DNA of 14,174 bases from CAZSMC01 sp964607755 (GTDB taxonomy: Bacteria > Zhuqueibacterota > Zhuqueibacteria > Residuimicrobiales > Krinioviventaceae). Below the pieces are notes generated by a model. That model had not been told where the DNA came from. It saw only the letters and a program-made list of their open reading frames with translations, and did no database searches. The position numbers and the translations under genes are program-made. The stretch spans positions 1 to 14,174 of the forward strand of contig CAZSMC010000091.1 in NCBI GenBank assembly GCA_964607755.1. Direction: 5' to 3'. Shown here piece by piece: positions 1-6,098 of this stretch (position 1 is its first letter; each line of letters starts with the position of its first letter).

Positions 1-531
1 AAACTCATTACCGCGGCAATGCTGACAGCGCTTTCCGCAGCCATGGGCTATGTATTTATGGCTGTACCAAATATTGAATTGTTCACCGCCACAGTTTTTA
101 TTTCCGGATTTATTGCAGGACCGGCATATGGCTCACTCATTGGCGCTCTGGCCGAACTCATTTACGGTACCCTCAATCCTTTTGGGGCCTCAGCAATGCC
201 GTTGCTTATTGCTCAAATCATATCCATGAGTCTGGTTGGATTTATTGGTGGACTTTTGCGGGTAAACCGCTGGATGCGCTTTTCTTTGGGTAAAAAAATT
301 ATCATTTGCGCACTTTGCGGATTCTTTCTCACCCTCATTTTTGACATTTTGACCACCTTGAGCTTTGCTGTTTTTATCGCTCAGGGGGATACCACAAAAA
401 TTGCTTCAATTTACGCATCAGGTGCTCTATTCTATGTCACTCACCTGATTGTTAATACTGCTATTTTTGCAACAGTTGTGCCCATCATTTTAAATCGTGT
501 GCGAACCTATCAAACAAGCAAAAACCAGTGA
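1..531 (+). CDS. ECF transporter S component-like integral membrane protein (5' end outside window)
   Basis: The frame is open to the left edge, so the N-terminus is probably cut off; the first in-window ATG is at 19. The visible ~176 residues form about five hydrophobic segments with small-residue and Pro/Asn motifs (FISGFIAGPAYGSLIGAL, LNPFGASAMPLLIAQ, then VGFIGGLL). This pattern is typical of the substrate-binding S component of energy-coupling-factor vitamin or micronutrient importers, which sits in the inner membrane and partners with EcfA/A'/T. The C-terminus is short, basic and hydrophilic. The stop (TGA 529-531) overlaps the GTG start of the next gene, so the two are probably translationally coupled. 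The substrate cannot be read from the sequence. The downstream outer-membrane receptor suggests a large or scarce cofactor such as a corrinoid, but that is inference. No ATPase or EcfT gene is visible; they may lie upstream or be encoded elsewhere. Confidence 0.7.
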   Translation, partial: KLITAAMLTALSAAMGYVFMAVPNIELFTATVFISGFIAGPAYGSLIGALAELIYGTLNPFGASAMPLLIAQIISMSLVGFIGGLLRVNRWMRFSLGKKIIICALCGFFLTLIFDILTTLSFAVFIAQGDTTKIASIYASGALFYVTHLIVNTAIFATVVPIILNRVRTYQTSKNQ

Positions 532-2390
532 AAATAATTGCTTACATCGTTTCCGCTCTTCTGTTATTCTCTCAAACATCCAGTGCCCAGGTAGAAGAAG
601 ATACGACAAAGACAGTGGCACCTCAAAAAATTGATACATTAAGACTGGACCTTCCATCCCCTTCTCCTTTTGTCTGTCAAGTTCTTTGGGCGGACACAAG
701 TATTCTTGCCGGATCAAAATACACTACCTTTGCGGATATTATGGATCTGTTTCCTGGTGTGTACCATCATAACCGCGGCAGCGTCGGCCAAAAAGCATTC
801 ACATCATTTTTTGCCGGATCGCCAGGCGATATCATTCTGGAATATGACGGATTGATCCTCAACGATCCCCTGACCGGAAAAGCAGATCTGAATATCATTC
901 CTACTGAGAGTATCGGACGTATTCGCGTTGAGCACGGCCCGAATCACCAGTACGGCTACATGCCTTCCGGTCAATCTTTGCACCTTTCCTCTCACAACAT
1001 GGCAAGCCTGCCAATTCGGTCGCAAGTGGCTTACCGGACTGGCGGTCATTCGTACAACGATGTTGATGTCCGGCTGGGCATATTGGTCAACAAGAGTCTG
1101 GCTATCAATGCCGGAGGCCTGTCCAAACTGTATTTTGGCACCATGCCCAACACCAAATACAAGGCGGAACGCTGGAACCTGAAAATCGACAAGCAAATGA
1201 CTCCATCATGGTCCTTGCATTACGTGTTCCTCAACAATAAATCTCATGTCCGATTTCCCCTGGCAGACACACCACCTGAATTTGATTTTTTACAGACGCC
1301 CCACCAGCAGGACAACCGTGCCGATCATGGTCTTTTTCTCCGGCATTCTGAAAAGTTGGAATTGTCATTCCAGCACACCAGACTGAATCGTAAAGTATGG
1401 ACCGAAGGTTATGTTTTTGACGAAACACACAGCATCGATCAATTCCGGATGACCGGTTCCTACACCACATCGTTAGACTTTTTTAAACTCAATGCCGGAA
1501 TCTACGGCCAGGGATTTGATTTTGACAGCAAAGTATGGGGCAATCATCGCGACTGGCAAGCCGCCGCCTGGCTGAGTTTTTCCGGAAATGCAGAAAATAA
1601 ACTGGACTGGCGTCTCACAATGCGCGGCACAGCTCATCAGGAATATGAAATGTATCCGCTGCCGGAAATCTCTATCTTTTACAATCTCTCTGATTCGAGC
1701 AGAATTTTTGCTTTTGCCAATCGAATCGTAACCTTTCCCAGCCTGGAGGCGCGCTATACGCAAGGTCCTTTTGGCACGAGCGTTTATAAAAATCCTCAAC
1801 AAAACCAATTATATACAGGAGAAACCTACCAGGTTGTTGCAGGAATGGAAAAGCAAACAAATCTTTATCAGCTTTTCGCCTCTCTATCTTTGCAAAACCG
1901 GCTCCGACATATCCAAAAGCACTTTATTGATGAGAGTGTCTATTTCACTAACCGCACAGATTACACCTGCCTTCAAGCCGATGCGCACTTTAATATGTCA
2001 CCATTTAAGAATTTGTCCTTTTGGGCACAGGGAGCATATTTCTCTTCGTTTGATACCAAAGTGATAAACCGGCCGAATTGGTTCAGCCAGGTCTATGCCG
2101 AATATAAAAATACATTTTTCAAAGGTGACATTGACCTGAAAATCCGTCTGGGCGCCACAGTACTTGGTGCGCGGTATGGCGCATATCCTTTCTACGCCGA
2201 CTGGTCTTCGCAAACCGTTAGCCTGTCTCCGCAACTCGATCCATACGTCCATGTAAACGTCGTGTTTGGCAATGCCCGTCTCTTTTTTGCATTTGATAAT
2301 TTCATTAACCAGGAATATCAACAGGTATACGGCTATACCATGCCAAAGACATGGATGCGGTACGGTTTTGTCTGGTCATTTTGGGATTGA
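528..2390 (+). CDS. TonB-dependent receptor-like outer-membrane protein (plug plus beta-barrel)
   Basis: This is a 620-residue protein starting at GTG 528, inside the stop codon of the upstream gene. It has a signal peptide (MKIIAYIVSALLLFSQTSSA, probable cleavage near residue 20) and then a short acidic/Thr-rich linker. A plug-like domain spans roughly residues 60-155 (FADIMDLFPGVYHHNRGS, IILEYDGLILNDPLTG, then IPTESIGRIRVEHGPN). The rest is rich in alternating aromatic residues, as expected for a beta-barrel, and ends in a barrel-type C-terminal strand (TWMRYGFVWSFWD). At about 620 residues it is short for the family but close to BtuB size. No clear TonB box is recognisable near the N-terminus. 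Family knowledge predicts energised uptake of a siderophore, corrinoid or similar ligand across the outer membrane. Coupling to the ECF S component suggests the pair handles one substrate in sequence, outer then inner membrane. The ligand is unknown. Confidence 0.75.
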   Translation: MKIIAYIVSALLLFSQTSSAQVEEDTTKTVAPQKIDTLRLDLPSPSPFVCQVLWADTSILAGSKYTTFADIMDLFPGVYHHNRGSVGQKAFTSFFAGSPGDIILEYDGLILNDPLTGKADLNIIPTESIGRIRVEHGPNHQYGYMPSGQSLHLSSHNMASLPIRSQVAYRTGGHSYNDVDVRLGILVNKSLAINAGGLSKLYFGTMPNTKYKAERWNLKIDKQMTPSWSLHYVFLNNKSHVRFPLADTPPEFDFLQTPHQQDNRADHGLFLRHSEKLELSFQHTRLNRKVWTEGYVFDETHSIDQFRMTGSYTTSLDFFKLNAGIYGQGFDFDSKVWGNHRDWQAAAWLSFSGNAENKLDWRLTMRGTAHQEYEMYPLPEISIFYNLSDSSRIFAFANRIVTFPSLEARYTQGPFGTSVYKNPQQNQLYTGETYQVVAGMEKQTNLYQLFASLSLQNRLRHIQKHFIDESVYFTNRTDYTCLQADAHFNMSPFKNLSFWAQGAYFSSFDTKVINRPNWFSQVYAEYKNTFFKGDIDLKIRLGATVLGARYGAYPFYADWSSQTVSLSPQLDPYVHVNVVFGNARLFFAFDNFINQEYQQVYGYTMPKTWMRYGFVWSFWD

Positions 2391-2392
2391 TC

Positions 2393-2425
2393 TGTCAGTG
2401 TCTGACAAATCGAGCGAAATTTTTT
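2393..2425 (+). terminator. possible weak terminator after the receptor gene
   Basis: Two bases after the receptor stop codon there is a perfect 6-bp stem, TGTCAG (2393-2398) with CTGACA (2402-2407), around a 3-base loop. A T-rich stretch follows about 12 bases later. The distance to the T-run makes it a poor intrinsic terminator. It may only be a 3'-end stabilising hairpin. Confidence 0.3.
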
Positions 2426-2455
2426 CGAATCTTTACTTTATTACATAATTTTTAC

Positions 2456-2484
2456 TTGACATTTTCATAAAAATCCTTAATTTT
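2456..2484 (+). promoter_or_regulatory. candidate promoter of the ilv-leu-cimA operon
   Basis: A perfect -35 hexamer TTGACA lies at 2456-2461, followed after 16 bases by TAATTT (2478-2483), a partial -10 match. The implied start site near 2490 would give a 40-base 5' end ahead of the leader-peptide start at 2530. The run TAATTTTA also resembles the Bacteroidetes-type -7 element (TAnnTTTG), so the sigma-factor type is open. It is the best promoter-like sequence I saw in the gap upstream of ilvB. Confidence 0.5.
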
Positions 2485-2529
2485 AGGTTTCAATTTTAAA
2501 CGAACAGAATTCATTTTTCAGGATAAACT

Positions 2530-2688
2530 GTGAAAAAAACAAGCGCACAAATTCACTTTTTTGCAAACAATGGGATGACTCTGTGCGCTCAAGATTCTGT
2601 TCTGTTAAACATAATTTCCCTGCCTGTCGTAATAGTACGACTCGTCGTACTAGCTATCGTTATTATTAACCTCTTGCTCCTAAAATAA
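2530..2688 (+). CDS. ilv operon leader peptide rich in Val/Ile/Leu
   Basis: This is a 52-codon reading frame in the gap before ilvB. It starts at GTG 2530 with AGGA at 2520-2523 (6-base spacing) and ends at TAA 2686-2688. Residues 24-52 contain 22 Val/Ile/Leu out of 29, and the last 20 read VVIVRLVVLAIVIINLLLLK. Codon choice is mixed (GTC, GTA, GTT; ATA, ATC, ATT; CTC, TTG, CTA), so several isoacceptor tRNAs are sampled. This composition and position match the leader peptides that sense charged tRNA in ilv operons, such as E. coli IlvL, though the sequence itself is not similar to IlvL. An internal in-frame ATG at 2575 would give a 37-residue version but has no evident ribosome-binding site. 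The alternative is a small hydrophobic membrane peptide. The overlapping alternative hairpins make the leader reading more likely. Confidence 0.72.
   Translation: MKKTSAQIHFFANNGMTLCAQDSVLLNIISLPVVIVRLVVLAIVIINLLLLK
2633..2652 (+). promoter_or_regulatory. hairpin within the leader control codons (possible pause hairpin)
   Basis: TAGTACGAC (2633-2641) is perfectly complementary to GTCGTACTA (2644-2652). It would fold as an 8-bp stem with a CTCG tetraloop. It sits inside the Val/Arg/Leu/Val codons of the leader peptide. In classical attenuators an early hairpin over the control codons pauses RNA polymerase until the first ribosome arrives. That role here is inferred. Confidence 0.5.
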
Positions 2689-2789
2689 AATACACAGGGT
2701 GCAAGAGGACTCGAAAGCAACATCATCTAAAATAACAATTCCCAACTTAAAATTTCCCTCTGCACCCTGAGGAACAAGAATGTCTTTTT
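2670..2789 (+). promoter_or_regulatory. mutually exclusive attenuator hairpins upstream of ilvB
   Basis: Three segments compete. Segment A, CCTCTTGC (2670-2677), is in the last Leu codons of the leader. Segment B, CAGGGTGCAAGAGG, is at 2695-2708. Segment C, CCTCTGCACCCTG, is at 2757-2769. A pairs with the last 8 bases of B perfectly, and two more G-C pairs follow after a mismatch. B pairs with C over 13 bp with one bulged A (2704). The two folds share B and exclude each other, and the leader stop codon lies in the A:B loop. A ribosome finishing the leader would cover A and let B:C form. A ribosome stalled at the upstream Val/Ile codons would leave A free to capture B. If B:C terminates transcription, starvation increases expression. 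The T-run (2785-2789) is 15 bases past B:C, so B:C is not a textbook intrinsic terminator; Rho or another mechanism may be involved. Confidence 0.6.
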
Positions 2790-2861
2790 GACGTGTGACT
2801 TTTTAAACAGGGAATAATTGAAGAGTAATCTTTTTATTCATTAAACAAAGAGGACTAGCCG

Positions 2862-4580
2862 ATGACTGGCGCAGAAATGATTCTTCATGCATTAAAACAA
2901 GAAAAAGTTGGCGCTGTGTTCGGGTATCCGGGTGGAGCGGTTTTGGATATTTTTGATAAAATTTATGATACAAAAATACCGTTCTATTTGACTCGACATG
3001 AGCAAGGCGCTGCTCACGCAGCAGACGGGTACGCACGAGCTTCTGGAGAGGTGGGCGTTTGCATCGCCACATCCGGCCCAGGAGCCACAAATCTGGTTAC
3101 CGGACTGGCAACGGCATACATGGATTCCATCCCCATTGTTGCACTGACAGGTCAAGTCAAAACAAATCTCATCGGAAATGATGCTTTTCAAGAAGCGGAT
3201 ACAACCGGCATTACTCGATCGATTACAAAACACAATTACCTGGTAAAAAGTGTGGATGATTTGCCGCGTATTTTAAAATCTGCGTTCTATATTGCCAGAA
3301 CCGGACGTCCGGGACCAGTGGTTGTTGACATTCCAAAAGACGTTCAGCAAAATTCCACAGAGGCAAAGTATCCTGATAAAATAGACATCCCGAGCTACAA
3401 ACCGACCATAAAAGGTCATTTACAGCAGATAAAAAAAGTAGCTCAGGCTATAGGAGAAGCGGAACAACCGGTCATTTACGCCGGAGGCGGTGTCATTGCT
3501 AGCGGCGCCAGCGAAGAGCTGGCAGAATTAGCCAAAAAGACCAACACACCGGTAACGACGACATTGATGGGCCTCGGGACGTTCCCGGAAAATGATCCGT
3601 TAGCGTTGAAAATGCTGGGTATGCACGGCACAGAATATGCAAATTATGCCATACAGGAATGTGATTTGCTGATAGCCATCGGTGCCCGTTTTGACGACCG
3701 TGTAACTGGCAATGTAGAAAAATTTGCGCCGCACGCCAAAACGGTTCACATCGATATTGATCCGACAACCATTCGAAAAAACGTCAAGGTCGATTTGCCG
3801 GTTGTTGGCGATGTGAAACATGTGTTAAAAGAATTGAATAAACATGTTCACCCCAAAGAAAACAAGAGATGGTTGGAGAAAATCGGCGAGTGGAAAAAAA
3901 ATCACCCGCTGACGTACCGTGACAATGGCAAAATTCAGCCCCAGTACGTAGTCGAGCAAATTGCAGAGCTGGCCAGGCACCGGGCGATTATTGCCACCGA
4001 AGTCGGCCAGAATCAAATGTGGGCATCCCAATTTTACAACTTTATCAAACCGCGAACGTTTCTTTCGTCCGGTGGTCTTGGAACGATGGGATACGGTTTC
4101 CCCGCCGCGATCGGAGCCCAGGTCGCCCGGCCCGATTCACTCGTCGTGGACATTGCTGGCGATGGCAGCATCCAGATGAACATTCAGGAACTTGCTACGG
4201 CAAAGACTTATGAAATCCCGGTAAAAATTGTTATTTTCAATAACCACTCGCTGGGCATGGTTCGTCAGTGGCAGGGCATCTTTTACAAACGCCGGTTTTC
4301 GCATACCTGTTTAAAGCGAAATAAATTTTGCCCGCCGAATTGTGACGGGACCAGTGATAATTGTCCGGAATATATTCCCAATTTTGTCAAACTGGCAGAA
4401 GCTTACGGCGCAACCGGATTGTATGCCGACAAACCAGAGCAAGTCCGTCCGACACTGGAACGCGCGTTTAATACGCCTGGCCCGGTTATTATTGAATTTG
4501 AAATTCATGAGGACGAAAACGTATATCCAATGGTGCCAGCAGGCGCCGGACTGGATGAAATGATAAAAGGGATGGCATAA
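2862..4580 (+). CDS. ilvB: acetolactate synthase large (catalytic) subunit
   Basis: This is a 572-residue thiamine-diphosphate enzyme. It condenses two pyruvates to 2-acetolactate (valine/leucine) or pyruvate with 2-oxobutyrate to 2-aceto-2-hydroxybutyrate (isoleucine) in the cytoplasm. The start ATG has AAAGAGGA 7 bases upstream. Visible features are the N-terminal FGYPGGAVLDIFD, the catalytic Glu47 in RHEQGA, the central FAD-binding-like domain, and the ThDP/Mg motif GDG (433-435) to NN (460-461). The C-terminal part holds an unusual insertion: after FYKRRFSHT come about 20 residues with Cys483, Cys490, Cys494 and Cys501 (Cx6Cx3Cx6C) before the usual FVKLAEAYGA. From memory, standard IlvB proteins have only a short loop there. 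It is the first gene of the operon and overlaps ilvN by one base (TAATG), fitting a 1:1 complex. Its expression is probably set by the upstream leader. Confidence 0.96.
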   Translation: MTGAEMILHALKQEKVGAVFGYPGGAVLDIFDKIYDTKIPFYLTRHEQGAAHAADGYARASGEVGVCIATSGPGATNLVTGLATAYMDSIPIVALTGQVKTNLIGNDAFQEADTTGITRSITKHNYLVKSVDDLPRILKSAFYIARTGRPGPVVVDIPKDVQQNSTEAKYPDKIDIPSYKPTIKGHLQQIKKVAQAIGEAEQPVIYAGGGVIASGASEELAELAKKTNTPVTTTLMGLGTFPENDPLALKMLGMHGTEYANYAIQECDLLIAIGARFDDRVTGNVEKFAPHAKTVHIDIDPTTIRKNVKVDLPVVGDVKHVLKELNKHVHPKENKRWLEKIGEWKKNHPLTYRDNGKIQPQYVVEQIAELARHRAIIATEVGQNQMWASQFYNFIKPRTFLSSGGLGTMGYGFPAAIGAQVARPDSLVVDIAGDGSIQMNIQELATAKTYEIPVKIVIFNNHSLGMVRQWQGIFYKRRFSHTCLKRNKFCPPNCDGTSDNCPEYIPNFVKLAEAYGATGLYADKPEQVRPTLERAFNTPGPVIIEFEIHEDENVYPMVPAGAGLDEMIKGMA

Positions 4581-5068
4581 TGAGACACATAATTAATATG
4601 GAAGTTGAAAACAAGACAGGCGTCCTGGCACGCATTTCAGGACTTTTTAGCGCCCGAGGCTTTAACATCGACAGCCTCTCTGTGGCAAACACAGAATCTG
4701 AAGACATTTCCCGCATGACCCTGGTGGTGCGCGGAGATGATGCGATTATCGAACAAATCAGCAAACAGCTCAATAAACTCATCGATGTGATTCGAGTGAC
4801 CGATGTCACTAAAAACAACTATTTTGACCGCGAACTGGTTTTGGTCAAAGTCAATTGTCCGCCATCGCAAAGGGGAGACGTCTCCCAGGTAGTGTCCATT
4901 TTTAATGCCAAAGTGGTGGACATTGGTCCAAAATCGATGACCCTCGAAGTCGTAGGCAGTGAACAAAAAATCGATGCTTTCCTGGATACGGTCAAGATGT
5001 ACGGGTTCAAAGAAGTGGCCAGAACCGGACCGATATCCATGATACGGGAAGCTCAAAAGAAGAAATAA
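4580..5068 (+). CDS. ilvN: acetolactate synthase small (regulatory) subunit
   Basis: This is a 162-residue IlvN/IlvH-type protein. It opens with an ACT domain (residues 2-75: RHIINMEVENKTGVLARISG, then FSARGFNIDSLSV) that contains the Gly/Asn-rich loop used for valine binding in the family. The C-terminal ALS_ss domain (about 80-158: DRELVLVKVNCPPSQRGDV, then PKSMTLEVVGSEQKIDAF) follows. It activates IlvB and normally confers feedback inhibition by branched-chain amino acids. The length is that of the short IlvH form. The ATG overlaps the ilvB stop (TAATG), indicating translational coupling. ilvC follows after a 29-base gap. The name ilvH would be equally acceptable. Confidence 0.95.
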   Translation: MRHIINMEVENKTGVLARISGLFSARGFNIDSLSVANTESEDISRMTLVVRGDDAIIEQISKQLNKLIDVIRVTDVTKNNYFDRELVLVKVNCPPSQRGDVSQVVSIFNAKVVDIGPKSMTLEVVGSEQKIDAFLDTVKMYGFKEVARTGPISMIREAQKKK

Positions 5069-5097
5069 AACATTTCATAAAAAAAAGTGAGGACCCC

Positions 5098-6087
5098 ATG
5101 CAACTATATTATGATGATCACGCGGATTTGAACCTGCTTAAAGGAAAAAAAGTGGCCATTATCGGCTATGGCAGCCAGGGCCACGCCCATGCTCTCAATC
5201 TCAAAGAGAGCGGAGTGGATGTAATAGTTGGTCTCAATGAAGGCAATCCGGATATTGAAAAAGCGGAAAAAGCCGGACTAAAAGTGGTTTTGAATGACGA
5301 AGCGGCCAAACAAGCTGACATCATTATGATCCTGGTGCCGGATCAGATCCAGCCAATGGTTTACGAGCAGGACATCAAGCCGCACCTTACAGCCGGCAAT
5401 ACAATTGCTTTTGCCCACGGTTTCAACATTCATTACAGCCAAATCGAGCCTTCAAAAGATGTCGATGTGATCATGATTGCGCCCAAAGGACCAGGACACC
5501 TCGTTCGCCAACAGTTTGAGATTGGTCAGGGCGTCCCCTGCCTCATTGCTGTTTACCAGGACGCGACAGGTTCTGCCAAAGACACGGCACTTGCCTATGC
5601 CAAGGGTATTGGCGCTACCAGAGCCGGAGCACTGGAAACAACTTTTCGGGAAGAAACCGAAACTGACCTGTTTGGCGAACAGGCGGTGCTGTGCGGCGGT
5701 GTCACCGAGCTGGTGCGAAACGGATTCCAAACCCTGGTCGATGCAGGATACAAACCGGAAATTGCATTCTTTGAATGCCTGCACGAACTCAAGCTGATCG
5801 TCGATCTTTTTTATGAAGGCGGTATTTCCCGAATGTATTATTCTGTCAGCGATACAGCAGAATATGGTGGACTCACACGCGGACCGCGCGTTATTGGCGA
5901 TGAGAGCAGAAAAGCCATGAAAAAATTACTGGATGAAATTCAAAGCGGCGAATTCGCTACCGAATGGATTCTGGAAAATCAGGCAAATCAGCCGCGGTTC
6001 AAAGCACTCAGAAAACAGATCGAGGAATCTCAGATCGAAAAAGTGGGCGCAGAACTGCGAAAAATGATGAGTTGGTTGAAAAAATAA
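5098..6087 (+). CDS. ilvC: ketol-acid reductoisomerase, class I
   Basis: This 329-residue enzyme isomerises and reduces acetolactate or acetohydroxybutyrate to the dihydroxy acids, the second common step. GAGGA lies 4 bases before ATG. The N-terminal Rossmann domain has VAIIGYGSQGHAHA (residues 19-32). Metal-binding and catalytic acids are present at Asp190, Glu194, Glu226 and Glu230 (DLFGEQ, ECLHEL). The length is standard for the short class I form. The beta2-alphaB cofactor loop reads GLNEGNPDIEKA (45-56). Positions usually filled by Arg and two Ser that bind the NADPH 2'-phosphate are Asn47, Asn50 and Asp52. An acidic residue at the last position is a feature of NADH-using members, so this enzyme may prefer NADH or use both cofactors. 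It lies 29 bases after ilvN and 11 bases before leuA. Confidence 0.96.
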   Translation: MQLYYDDHADLNLLKGKKVAIIGYGSQGHAHALNLKESGVDVIVGLNEGNPDIEKAEKAGLKVVLNDEAAKQADIIMILVPDQIQPMVYEQDIKPHLTAGNTIAFAHGFNIHYSQIEPSKDVDVIMIAPKGPGHLVRQQFEIGQGVPCLIAVYQDATGSAKDTALAYAKGIGATRAGALETTFREETETDLFGEQAVLCGGVTELVRNGFQTLVDAGYKPEIAFFECLHELKLIVDLFYEGGISRMYYSVSDTAEYGGLTRGPRVIGDESRKAMKKLLDEIQSGEFATEWILENQANQPRFKALRKQIEESQIEKVGAELRKMMSWLKK

Positions 6088-6098
6088 AGGTGATCATT

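Noticed and set aside
2491..2861. T-box or metabolite riboswitch controlling ilvB
   Set aside because: I saw no T-box-like conserved element. The Val/Ile/Leu-rich frame with overlapping hairpins explains the region better.
5964..6098. Upstream in-frame ATG extending leuA by 45 residues into ilvC
   Set aside because: It lies wholly within ilvC, encodes no LeuA-like sequence and would exceed family length. The GTG at 6099 has a Shine-Dalgarno and starts right before the conserved barrel.
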